Under the pieces are notes generated by a model. That model saw nothing but the letters and a program-made list of their open reading frames with translations, ran no database searches and had not been told where the DNA came from. A DNA stretch of 11,320 bases from Hyphomicrobiales bacterium (GTDB lineage: Bacteria; Pseudomonadota; Alphaproteobacteria; Rhizobiales; SZUA-8): assembly GCA_003232175.1 (NCBI GenBank), contig QILX01000052.1, positions 1 to 11,320 on the forward strand, read 5' to 3'. The translations under genes and the position numbers were made by a program. Each line of letters starts with the position of its first letter. Position 1 is the first letter of the stretch. Positions 1 to 8,332 of the stretch are shown one piece after another.

Positions 1-545
1 TCAAGGTCCTTGCCGGTCTTGGTATCAAGGACTTTCAGAGTGTAATATTCCGAACCCTTGTCGTCGGTGCCATAAACCACAAACCGGTGGTCGGGACTGT
101 GAGTGGCACCGGCGAGTTGAAAATAGGACTTGCCCTTGGCCATGGCGTCGCCGTCAAGCAGAATGGATTTTTCGCCGCCGGCTCTTGGCTCCCGGCACAG
201 GCGCGGATGTTGGCCACCTTCAACAAAATCAATGGAATAGGCGTAAGCGCCGTCGGGGGCCGGAACCGTTGAATCGTCCTGTTTGATCCGGCCCTTCATC
301 TCGGTAAAAAGCGTGTCGCACAGTTTGTCCATTGGCGCGAAAAACGCATCCGCATGGGCGTTTTCCGCTTCAAGGTGCTGACGGATATCCTCGTCCAGAA
401 CGCTTGGGTCCTGCATAACCTCCTGCCAGTTATCTGCACGCAGCCAGGCATAATCGTCAGTTCTGGTGATCCCGTGGCGGGTGTCGGATTTGGGCCGGGG
501 ATCAGCATTTGGCGGCGATGGATCGCCAGCGTCAGACTTAGTCAT
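1..545 (-). CDS. ptrB: oligopeptidase B (S9A prolyl oligopeptidase family), N-terminal part, cut by window edge
   Basis: Only the first 181 codons lie in the window and the frame is open to base 1. Residues 23-36 read RHGITRTDDYAWLR, the hallmark N-terminal segment of oligopeptidase B. They are followed by the helical linker around residues 37-62 (NWQEVMQDPSVLDEDIRQHL) and by the beginning of the beta-propeller (DHRFVVYGTDDKGSEYYTLK at 152-171). Family knowledge: these cytoplasmic serine peptidases cleave short peptides after Lys/Arg; the propeller gates access to a C-terminal alpha/beta-hydrolase domain carrying Ser-Asp-His, which lies outside this window. The ATG at 545-543 overlaps the msrB stop by 8 bases, so the gene is probably translationally coupled to msrB. 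About 20 residues precede the conserved motif, which is a normal leader. Function is confident; whether the gene is intact downstream cannot be seen. Confidence 0.9.
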   Translation of the reverse strand, partial: MTKSDAGDPSPPNADPRPKSDTRHGITRTDDYAWLRADNWQEVMQDPSVLDEDIRQHLEAENAHADAFFAPMDKLCDTLFTEMKGRIKQDDSTVPAPDGAYAYSIDFVEGGQHPRLCREPRAGGEKSILLDGDAMAKGKSYFQLAGATHSPDHRFVVYGTDDKGSEYYTLKVLDTKTGKDL

Positions 546-975
546 CGGCGTCCGAACCCGGTGTGAACTTCAGCGCCACGCCGTTCATGCAATAGCGCAG
601 ACCCGTTGGTTTGGGTCCATCGGGAAAGACATGGCCTAAATGACCATCGCAATTCGCGCAGCGGATTTCGGTGCGCCGGGAGAATAGCCCCCGATCCTCG
701 TGTTCGCTTACCGCATTTTCGGTGATGGGTTTAAAAAAACTCGGCCAGCCCGTACCGGACTCATACTTGGCGTTGGTCTCAAACAAATGCGCGTCGCAGC
801 TCACGCACAAAAATATCCCATCGCGGTGTTCGTCAAGATGAGGGCCAGATCCGGCGCGTTCGGTGCCGGCTTTGCGCATCACATGATATTCCGCTGCCGA
901 CAATTTCTGCTGCCATTCAGCTTCGGTTTTAACAACATTAGGGGCAGGTGGGGTGGTGGATTTAGCTGAGGTCAT
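538..975 (-). CDS. msrB: peptide-methionine (R)-S-oxide reductase MsrB
   Basis: Reduces the R epimer of methionine sulfoxide in oxidised proteins, normally with thioredoxin as electron donor, in the cytoplasm (no signal peptide seen). With the ATG at 975-973 the protein has 145 residues, typical for MsrB. Visible family features are two zinc-binding CxxC pairs (C57/C60 and C106/C109), GTGWPSF at 74-80, GHLGHVFPDGP at 111-121, and the catalytic RYCMN with C129. I chose this ATG because AGGA lies 6 bases upstream. An in-frame TTG at 1014-1012 would add 13 residues but has no clear ribosome binding site. The gene lies 54 bases after the upstream regulator gene and overlaps ptrB by 8 bases. Transcription could come from upstream or from an unseen promoter in that 54-base gap. 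Confidence 0.95.
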   Translation of the reverse strand: MTSAKSTTPPAPNVVKTEAEWQQKLSAAEYHVMRKAGTERAGSGPHLDEHRDGIFLCVSCDAHLFETNAKYESGTGWPSFFKPITENAVSEHEDRGLFSRRTEIRCANCDGHLGHVFPDGPKPTGLRYCMNGVALKFTPGSDADD

Positions 976-1029
976 CTTCGGTCCTGCAAACTTGAATTTA
1001 TCGGCGTTCGGCAAATTCCGCGCGCGACC

Positions 1030-2010
1030 CTAACGCCGGAACCAACCTTTGCGCTCATCTTCAAATTCGTCCTTGTCCTCGCCGCCGGCGTCCTCAAAAT
1101 CCTCCTCGTCCTCGTCATAATCACCGTTTTCGATTTCGCCGCCATCTTCCTCAGACGCAGAGGCTGGATCAGGGACAGGCGGAGGCGCTGGCGGGATTTG
1201 TCTCGCTGGGCTTTGAGCCGCAGGTGCAGGTGCAGGTGCAGGTGCAGGTTTCGGTTTAGCCATTCCTTTGGGAAATAGACCCGTTCGAGACAACGAATCC
1301 GAGAACACGCCCGAAAGGTTCGATTGAGTTTTTGACACCGTGCCGACAATGTCGCGTTCGGCCTTGTTGATTTCCTCGATTATCTTTAGGGCTTTATCGA
1401 CCACGCCTTCCAGCCAGCCAAAATCACCAGCGTGGGAATTCATGAATGCATTGGCGTCGCGCATGAGTTTCTGCGATCCATTGCGAACAGCGGCGGAGTC
1501 AAACCCGCCCCTGCCATTGATCATTGATTCAATTTCGCTGATCAGTCGCGCAATATCGCGAAGCTGGACTTCCTGGCGATGCTCTTTGATCTCCTCTTCG
1601 TCGACAACAGGCATAAGATCGTCAAGCCGCACCCCGAGCGACTTGGCAATCAGCGCCATGGTGCGGAACGTTCCGTCTTTTTTCGAGGTCTCGATCTCGG
1701 AAAGGTATCCAGGGCTGATGCCGGCTTCGCGGGCCAGTTCCACCGCCTTCAGCCCCCGATGCAACCGCCAGACCCTAACGGGGTGTTCGCCACTGGCAAT
1801 ACGATGCACGACTTTGGAAGGAATAAGCGCCAGCCTGTTGGTTTCGCTTCTGATAGCGTCAGCAGCGGCATCGATCCCGGTGCCTCGGCGGGCTTTTTCC
1901 ATCAGCGCTTCGAAATCCCCATGAGGCAATGCGGCAAAGATCGGATTGCCATCATTGTCGTGAATTATCTGTACCAGATTATCGGTGTCGGATTGGTTTT
2001 GGTCGGTCAT
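1030..2010 (-). CDS. XRE-family helix-turn-helix protein with Pro-Ala hinge and acidic C-terminal tail
   Basis: 326 residues. Residues 11-40 resemble the short beta-hairpin N-terminus seen in some XRE regulators and Phd-like antitoxins (IIHDNDGNPIFAALPHGDFE). Residues 74-134 form an XRE/Cro-C1 helix-turn-helix: WRLHRGLKAVELAREAGISP, then GYLSEIETSKK, then the helix ending KSLGVRLDDLMP. Residues 138-235 are predicted helical and may serve dimerisation. A Pro/Ala-rich segment (252-282) follows, built partly from five perfect GCAGGT hexamers at 1220-1249. Residues 286-320 are almost all Asp/Glu/Gly, and the protein ends KGWFRR. The HTH fold supports DNA binding; the target is unknown. Its ATG overlaps the stop of the 151-residue gene by 4 bases (ATGA), so the two are almost certainly co-translated. 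No toxin partner is recognisable, so a toxin-antitoxin role is not supported. Confidence 0.85.
   Translation of the reverse strand: MTDQNQSDTDNLVQIIHDNDGNPIFAALPHGDFEALMEKARRGTGIDAAADAIRSETNRLALIPSKVVHRIASGEHPVRVWRLHRGLKAVELAREAGISPGYLSEIETSKKDGTFRTMALIAKSLGVRLDDLMPVVDEEEIKEHRQEVQLRDIARLISEIESMINGRGGFDSAAVRNGSQKLMRDANAFMNSHAGDFGWLEGVVDKALKIIEEINKAERDIVGTVSKTQSNLSGVFSDSLSRTGLFPKGMAKPKPAPAPAPAPAAQSPARQIPPAPPPVPDPASASEEDGGEIENGDYDEDEEDFEDAGGEDKDEFEDERKGWFRR
1220..1249. repeat. five tandem GCAGGT hexamers coding for Ala-Pro
   Basis: Bases 1220-1249 are five perfect copies of GCAGGT. On the minus strand they encode the Pro-Ala hinge (about residues 254-264) of the helix-turn-helix protein. Because the unit is six bases, slippage would change hinge length without breaking the frame. 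Confidence 0.9.
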
Positions 2011-2462
2011 TCCGAATCGTCCTCATGCAAACTATCGATCACATCGATGAGAGAAACCACTGTAATTTTGTCGTCGAGCGCAACGACAAAGTCTCCGGTT
2101 TTTGAGAACGGCGCCAGGCAGAAATTTGCCGACGTTCCGAGCGGCAGGGTACCGGGGATATGCACCGCCTCGGGGGCAGGCTTGGCTTTGGCTTGGTCTG
2201 GTGATTTTAAAATCAACTCGGCGGTGTTTTCAGTATCTTTGTTGTTCGTTTCGTCAGCATCCGCATTCTGGGCGCCATCATCATCAGCAGGTGATTGTGT
2301 GTCGGGTTTTATCCCCGCCGCCGCGGCGATATCACGTTCGGCGCACAGTGCATCATAGGTGCTGGCAAGTTTATCGATGGTTTCGATCGCCCGGCCACGC
2401 TCGCCTGTTTTAAGCATCAACAGCGCCCGCATGGCTTCAAGGCTGTAAGCCACCTCGGTCAT
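2007..2462 (-). CDS. hypothetical acidic protein, partner of the downstream HTH gene
   Basis: I do not recognise this 151-residue protein. It shows three parts: a helical N-terminus (residues 1-50), a low-complexity Asp/Asn/Ala/Thr-rich linker (about 55-82, including ADDDGAQNADADETNNKDT), and a C-terminal segment rich in likely beta strands and short helix (GDFVVALDDKITVVSLIDVI at 123-142). There is no signal peptide or clear membrane helix, so it is probably cytoplasmic. The ATG at 2462-2460 has no good Shine-Dalgarno sequence; M11 and M16 are alternative starts. The stop overlaps the start of the XRE-type regulator (ATGA), and both proteins carry acidic low-complexity stretches. I infer that they work together. 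A promoter candidate lies at 2518-2546. Confidence 0.65.
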   Translation of the reverse strand: MTEVAYSLEAMRALLMLKTGERGRAIETIDKLASTYDALCAERDIAAAAGIKPDTQSPADDDGAQNADADETNNKDTENTAELILKSPDQAKAKPAPEAVHIPGTLPLGTSANFCLAPFSKTGDFVVALDDKITVVSLIDVIDSLHEDDSE

Positions 2463-2517
2463 CGAATATAATACGGCATCGCGTCGCCCGCCTCTTGAAA
2501 GACATTCTCAAAAGCCC

Positions 2518-2546
2518 TTTAAACGGGCGACTGTCCCAATCGTCAA
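2518..2546 (-). promoter_or_regulatory. sigma70-like promoter for the 151-aa gene / HTH operon
   Basis: On the minus strand TTGACG (2546-2541; 5 of 6 matches to the -35 consensus) is separated by 17 bases from TTTAAA (2523-2518; 4 of 6 matches to the -10 consensus). This would place the transcript start about 45-50 bases upstream of the 2462 ATG. No experimental support is visible. Confidence 0.4.
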
Positions 2547-2550
2547 CCCT

Positions 2551-2564
2551 TTGAGCACACTCAA
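2551..2564. repeat. perfect inverted repeat TTGAG-N4-CTCAA upstream of the promoter
   Basis: Bases 2551-2564 form a 5+4+5 perfect inverted repeat located 4 bases upstream of the proposed -35 element of the minus-strand promoter. It could be an operator for the co-transcribed HTH protein. No U-tract follows it on either strand, so it does not look like an intrinsic terminator. Confidence 0.45.
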
Positions 2565-2566
2565 GG

Positions 2567-2581
2567 TTCGCTGTCAGCGAA
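2567..2581. repeat. perfect palindrome TTCGCTG-T-CAGCGAA
   Basis: Bases 2567-2581 are a 7+1+7 perfect inverted repeat, adjacent to the repeat at 2551-2564 and upstream of the same promoter. The near-zero spacer suits a dimeric DNA-binding protein better than an RNA terminator. It also lies about 95 bases downstream of the antiporter operon stop, so a structural role in the 3' end of that transcript cannot be excluded. Confidence 0.5.
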
Positions 2582-2620
2582 AATTATCTTCCCAGACCTT
2601 ATACGGGGCCGGTTAAATCC

Positions 2621-2636
2621 ACAAAATGTGTTTTGT
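2621..2636 (-). terminator. weak AT-rich hairpin downstream of the antiporter operon
   Basis: ACAAAA-N4-TTTTGT is a 6+4+6 perfect inverted repeat about 40 bases past the stop of the last antiporter gene. It has no GC-rich stem or following U-tract, so it is a poor intrinsic terminator. It is listed because the 2463-2675 gap must contain the end of that transcript and nothing better is visible. Confidence 0.2.
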
Positions 2637-2675
2637 TCCAGGGCAGGCCGGAAATTTTATCTGATTGGAGACCTT

Positions 2676-4364
2676 TTAGAAGAACGACGCGATGAGAAAA
2701 GCGGCGAGAAACAGCGTCATCCACAGTGCCATGCTGCCTGTTGGCCATGTCTGGGCCAGAATGCCGTCGGGACCGTGATGTTTATAGAGCGCGGTGACAA
2801 ATCGCACCGCGGCACGGGTGGTGCGGTCAACCGTTCGCCCCCACGCCCTTGTAGTGGTCGTATCGAATTCCCGCGCAATCGCCCGTCCCAGGCCGCGCCA
2901 GAACCAGTCAAAATCAAGAGTGATCGTCAGGGTGCGCTTGAGCATGCCGAGCAGGAGGAAAAATGCCAGGCCCGAGAACAACAAAAGCTGAAGCTGGAAA
3001 ATCACCTTGCTGGCCTTATAGGGCACATAGTCGACATTGAAGGGCAGTAGGGCATAAAGCAGCTGGGGGAAGATGCCGAGTCCGATGGAGAGCGCCGCCA
3101 TGATATACATGGCGATGCGCATGTTCTGGGGCGGTTCCGGTGGGCGCAGGCCCGAGTCTTTCTGGAAGAATACAAACCAGGGGAACTTGATGCCGGCGTA
3201 AAGAAAAACCCCGCTCGAAGCCGCCGCCAGCAGCAGGTAAACAATCATCAAATTCTCATCCGCCGCCGCCTGGCTGACCATGGATTTGGATATGAACCCC
3301 GAGGTCAGCGGGAAGGCCGAAAGCGACAGGGCGCCGATAATGCCGCAAATGGTGGTGATCGGCATGGTTCGGAACAGCCCGCCAAGATCGGTGCATTTGC
3401 GTTTTCCGGTCTGGTAGAGCACCGCGCCGGCGCTCATCAAGAGCAGCGCCTTATAGATAATGTGGGAAAAGGCGAGAGCCGCGGCGCCGTTCAGCGCCAG
3501 TTCGGTGCCGATGCCGATGCCAACCATCGTGAAACCCATCTGGTTGACGATCGTATAGGCCAGGATGCGGCGCATGTCGTTTTCCAGAATAGCGTAGACG
3601 ATGCCGTAAAACACCATGTAAAGGCCAACATAGACGAGAATTTCCTCGCCGGGAAAGCCGCGTATCAGCACATAAACCGCAGTCTTGGTGGTAAATGCCG
3701 ACAAAAACACCATGCCCGACCACGAGGCTTCGGGGTAGGCGTCCGGCAGCCAGGCCGAAAACGGCGGTGCGCCCGCATTGATCAAAAACCCGGCCAAAAT
3801 GAGCCAGCGCGGCAGGGAGTTGGCCTCCATGGCGGTGAAGGTGAGGTTGCCGGTGGTGGCGATTTCCCCGGCAATGCCGGCCATCAGCACCACCCCGCCA
3901 AGCAGGTGGACAATGGCGTAACGCTGGGCCGATTTTGCCGCTCCGGGCTGGGTGCTTGACCAGATGATCAAGGTCGAGGCCACGGCCATCACTTCCCAGA
4001 ATATGAAGACAGTGAGCAGATCGCCGGCGAAGACCACGCCAACCGCCGAGCCGGCATAAACAAATGCGGCGGTCAGTTCCATCACCCGGTCCTGGCGCAG
4101 GGCGTACAGGCCGCCGATCGCGGTCATCAGGGTAAACACCGTGGCGAACAACCGGCTGATCGCATCGGCTTTGACCGGGGTCAACTCGTAGCCCAGATAG
4201 GACAGCGTCAGGACCGGCCCGTCCGGCAGACCCCAGACCAGGGCCAGCGCCACAAGGGGGGCGGCAACAATGATGGTCGAGCGCGCCTGGCCCTTGACGA
4301 ACGGCAGCAAGAATCCGGCAGCGATGAGAACCAGCCCCGGCGGGATGACGAGATCAGCGATCAT
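2676..4364 (-). CDS. third antiporter-like (MnhD/NuoN-type) membrane subunit with altered TM7 and C-terminal extension
   Basis: 562 residues with about 14 or more hydrophobic segments; a proton_antipo_M (MrpA/MrpD/NuoLMN) family protein of the inner membrane. Conserved ion-path residues visible are E124 in TM5 (FIFWEVMAVASTLII), K227 in TM8 (FTTKTAVYVLIR), K305 (HIIYKALLLM) and K360 (GFISKS). The usual TM7 lysine before PFHxWLP is missing: the segment reads FLINAGAPPFSAWLP, with N196 at the Lys position and S203 at the His position. After about residue 478 there is an unusual tail: a charged amphipathic stretch starting DFDWFWRGLGRAI and a final hydrophobic segment at the C-terminus. The tail recalls the lateral helix of NuoL-type subunits. 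The gene starts inside the end of the 86-aa gene (11-base overlap) and is the last of the operon. Family is secure; whether it pumps ions itself is doubtful. Confidence 0.88.
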   Translation of the reverse strand: MIADLVIPPGLVLIAAGFLLPFVKGQARSTIIVAAPLVALALVWGLPDGPVLTLSYLGYELTPVKADAISRLFATVFTLMTAIGGLYALRQDRVMELTAAFVYAGSAVGVVFAGDLLTVFIFWEVMAVASTLIIWSSTQPGAAKSAQRYAIVHLLGGVVLMAGIAGEIATTGNLTFTAMEANSLPRWLILAGFLINAGAPPFSAWLPDAYPEASWSGMVFLSAFTTKTAVYVLIRGFPGEEILVYVGLYMVFYGIVYAILENDMRRILAYTIVNQMGFTMVGIGIGTELALNGAAALAFSHIIYKALLLMSAGAVLYQTGKRKCTDLGGLFRTMPITTICGIIGALSLSAFPLTSGFISKSMVSQAAADENLMIVYLLLAAASSGVFLYAGIKFPWFVFFQKDSGLRPPEPPQNMRIAMYIMAALSIGLGIFPQLLYALLPFNVDYVPYKASKVIFQLQLLLFSGLAFFLLLGMLKRTLTITLDFDWFWRGLGRAIAREFDTTTTRAWGRTVDRTTRAAVRFVTALYKHHGPDGILAQTWPTGSMALWMTLFLAAFLIASFF

Positions 4365-4614
4365 AATAAGTGTCCGGTTGTTTCAAGACGGCGCCAAGTG
4401 CCTTGGAGCCGATCACAAGGACGACGCAGGAGATAAAGCCGAACCAGGCTCCAAAACCGAGCGTGCCATCGATGCCGAATTTCGAAACCCGGTCGATGAA
4501 GAGCTCGGCGATAACCGTGAGTGCCAGAACCGCCAATGATCCGATCCATATTATGCGAATGGTGTCGGGGCGAACCAGCCAGTGATCGGGGGAGGGTTTT
4601 TTCTCTGCCATCAT
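4354..4614 (-). CDS. small two-helix membrane protein inside the antiporter operon
   Basis: 86 residues. A polar N-terminus (MMAEKKPSPDHWLVRP) leads to a first membrane helix (about 20-40, IIWIGSLAVLALTVIAELFI). A Gly/Phe-rich turn (FGIDGTLGFGAWFGF) and a second helix (about 55-75) follow, and the protein ends in a charged tail with QPDTYYDR. AGGAAG lies 4-7 bases upstream of the two consecutive ATGs, so either may be the start. It begins 6 bases after the 479-aa subunit stop and overlaps the next antiporter gene by 11 bases, placing it firmly within the operon. It does not match MnhE, F or G. I infer an accessory or assembly subunit linking the two flanking large subunits; no defined name can be given. 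Confidence 0.8.
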   Translation of the reverse strand: MMAEKKPSPDHWLVRPDTIRIIWIGSLAVLALTVIAELFIDRVSKFGIDGTLGFGAWFGFISCVVLVIGSKALGAVLKQPDTYYDR

Positions 4615-4620
4615 TTCTTC

Positions 4621-6056
<1,436 letters not shown>

Positions 6057-6060
<4 letters not shown>

Positions 6061-7571
6061 TGCCCGACCCCCGGCACCAGAGTTCCCGGTTCGATGCCTG
6101 CCGCCAGAACCTCAGCGGCGCGCTGGGCCAGCCCCGCGGTCAGATCGGCATCGAGGCCGAAATATACCGTCGCGGCAGTCAGCACCCAGGTCACGGCGAT
6201 CATCTCCGCAGGGGGGGCACGACCCTCGATGACGGTTTTTGAAGGCTCGCGGAACCAGGCGATTTCAACGATGCGGCCGACATAGACCACCGCGATCAGC
6301 GACGAAATTACGATAAGGAATGCCAGCCACCACCAGCCGTTTTCAAGCGCGCCGGCAACCAGATACCATTTGGATACAAAGCCCGCGGTGCCCGGAACAC
6401 CGATGAGCCCCAGTCCGGCAATGACGAATGCGGCCATGGTCCACGGCATTTTGCGACCAATGCCGGCGAGATCTTCGATTTTTGCGCCACCGATGCGGTA
6501 AACAATGCAGCCCACGGCAAGGAACAGCGCCCCCTTGATGAGCGCATGGTTGAACAGATGGGCAATGCCGCCGGTCAGCCCGGTCTGGTTGGCCAGCGCG
6601 ATGCCAAGGGTGATGTAACCCACCTGGGCCACCGAGGAGTAGGCCAGAAGGCGCTTCAGGTTGGACTGGAACACCGCCACGATAGAGGCGCCGAACATGG
6701 CCGCGACCGACAGCACCAACAGGACCACGGTCACCGGAATTTCGCTGAATACGTAGGCGCCGCCGAAGACGGTGTAGAAAAACCGCAACAGCAGATAGAT
6801 CGCGACCTTGGTAGCGGTCGAGGCCAGAAAGGCCGATATTGCCGAAGGGGCATAGGTGTAGGCATTGGGCAGCCAGGCATGCAGCGGAAACAATGCCAGC
6901 TTCAGACTGATGCCCACGGTGATGAAGGCCAGCGCCGCCGCAACCGATCTGGTGTGTTCGATCTGGGGCAGCCGTTGGGCGATGTCGACAAGGTTCAAGG
7001 TTCCGGTCATCACAAACAGGAGGCCGACGCCGATGACATAAAACGACGCACCGATGGTACCGACGATCAGGTATTGATAGGCTGACAGCACCGCCCGCCG
7101 GTCGCGGCCCATGGCGATGAGGCCATAGGTCGCCAGTGATGAAATCTCCAGGAACACGAAGACATTGAAGGCATCACCGGTGATCAGGATGCCCAGGAGG
7201 CCGGTAAGGCACAATAGATACAGCGAATAGGTCCAGCCAAGCTTGTCCTCGTCAATTTCAGAGGCAAGGGATCGCGGGGCGTAGGTGATGACCAGCGCCG
7301 CCATGATCGAGACCAGAACCAGCATATAGGCATTGACGATATCAACGCGGTATTCGATGCCGATCGGTGGCGCCCAGCCGCCGAGTTCGTACGAAATCGT
7401 GCCGGTGGCCTGGACCTGAAACAAAAGGGCAAATGCGATGACCGGCATGGCCCAGCTGACGCCAAGCGATATGATCCAGGCCGGGCCCCCACGGCGAACC
7501 AGGGCGGCAAATACCGCTCCGAGCAGCGGCACGACGACCTGAAGCGCCGGAAGATGCTCCATGATATTCAT
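6057..7571 (-). CDS. mnhD: MnhD/MrpD-type proton-channel subunit of the cation/proton antiporter
   Basis: 504 residues, about 14 membrane helices. All key residues of the MrpD/NuoN-type channel are present: E142 in TM5 (NVFVFLEISSLATYGLI), K224 in TM7 (GISLKLALFPLHAWLP), K255 in TM8 (STATKVAIYLLLRF), K346 (NHALIKGALFLAVG) and K401 (GFVSKW). E142 and K224 match in spacing the Glu and Lys known to be essential in MrpD of alkaliphilic Bacillus. The protein carries protons or cations across the inner membrane as part of the Mrp complex. It follows mnhC directly, as in classical mrp operons, and its ATG overlaps the ancestral mnhC stop by 4 bases. An internal ATG at codon 4 is a less likely start. 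Confidence 0.9.
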
Positions 7572-7905
7572 TGCTCGTCGCCATCGGCAAAGATTTCGTC
7601 TTCCTCAATGGTGCCGTAGGCTTCGTTGATGCGCACGACAAGCGCACGACAATGGCGGTGAGAATGAGCACATGAGGCAAGGGGTTGGCGTATACGCTAA
7701 AGCCCTCAGCGATGATCGGCGGGGTGCCGCCTAGAATTTTGCCGGGACTGAGATACAGCAGATAAACCGAGGTTTGAAAAAGACCCAGGCCAACAAGTTT
7801 TTTCACCATATTGCCACGGGCAACGACTATATAAAGCCCTGAAACCATGAGGAAAATGGTGATCCAATAGTTATAGTTCGACAGAATTTCATTGACGATA
7901 TTCAT
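7568..7905 (-). pseudogene. mnhC: mnhC (MrpC/NuoK-like subunit) with disrupted reading frame in TM3
   Basis: Residues 1-87 are a normal MnhC. The N-terminal helix (YWITIFLMVSGLYIVVARGN) is followed by the NuoK-like KLVGLGLFQTSVYLLYLS, then TPPIIAEG and NPLPHVLILTAIVV, the start of TM3. From about base 7645 the frame is lost: it continues as RLSCAST and runs deep into mnhD. The expected MnhC ending, RINEAYGTIEEDEIFADGDEQ in pieces, is intact in the next frame at about 7633-7571 and stops at TGA 7570-7568, giving an ATGA overlap with mnhD like the other junctions here. Several TM3 residues are also missing between the halves, which suggests a deletion of 3n+1 bases (about 20-30) rather than a single-base error. 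MnhC is essential in studied Mrp complexes, so this is either real inactivation or an assembly/sequencing fault. Confidence 0.85.
7631..7650. repeat. 9-bp direct repeat GCGCACGAC at the mnhC frame break
   Basis: GCGCACGAC occurs at 7631-7639 and again at 7642-7650, separated by AA, exactly where the mnhC frame breaks. On the coding strand the unit is GTCGTGCGC. Removing one 11-base period would restore the frame, but would leave a TM3 too short for the family. Confidence 0.9.
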
Positions 7906-8321
7906 CGGCGCCCCCGCCCGGCAAAGGCATAAAATATCGCCAGCATTGTCGATGAAACCGTTACCAGAACCCCGGCTTCAACCAGAAAAATTCCCCATTC
8001 CTGGCCGTGGGCCTGGTCGGCGGCGAAGTTGGAATAGTCCAGATAATTCGCCCCGGTAAAAAACCCCGCGACACCGACACCGGCAAAAATCAACACCCCC
8101 ATGGGCACCAATGCCTCCACCAGCGCCGGCGGTACCAGGCGCTTGGTTGGGGCAAGGCCAAAAATGATGGCGTACAAAATGATCGCGGCAGCAGCGATGA
8201 CCCCGGCCTGAAATCCACCCCCGGGCCCGTAGTCACCATGAAACTGCACATAAACCGCAAACAGCAGAATAAAGGGCAGAAAAAATTTGGTCGCAACCCG
8301 GAGAACGACATCAAGACGCAT
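7902..8321 (-). CDS. mnhB: MnhB/MrpB subunit of the cation/proton antiporter
   Basis: 139 residues with four hydrophobic helices (about 13-26, 38-56, 70-90, 110-134), typical length for the MnhB domain. The motif HGDYGPGGGFQAGVI (28-42) is the family signature. It is an integral inner-membrane subunit that supports assembly of the Mrp complex; studied MrpB proteins are needed for full antiport. AGGAA lies about 8 bases upstream of the ATG. The gene starts 11 bases after the DUF4040-type gene, and its stop overlaps the mnhC start by 4 bases (ATGA). No defects seen. Confidence 0.92.
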   Translation of the reverse strand: MRLDVVLRVATKFFLPFILLFAVYVQFHGDYGPGGGFQAGVIAAAAIILYAIIFGLAPTKRLVPPALVEALVPMGVLIFAGVGVAGFFTGANYLDYSNFAADQAHGQEWGIFLVEAGVLVTVSSTMLAIFYAFAGRGRR

Positions 8322-8332
8322 GGCGGCGTTTC

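Noticed and set aside
1579..2358. 259-residue plus-strand open frame
   Set aside because: Antisense to the HTH gene and its partner, which have a recognisable domain and overlapping starts; no domain or ribosome binding site on the plus strand.
3462..3959. 165-residue plus-strand open frame (and similar ones at 6546-7085 and 8007-8438)
   Set aside because: Gly/His/Gln/Arg-rich antisense shadows of hydrophobic membrane genes in high-GC DNA.
7342..7905. 187-residue open frame taken as a long MnhC
   Set aside because: After codon 87 it is out-of-frame sequence that runs into mnhD; the true MnhC tail is in another frame.
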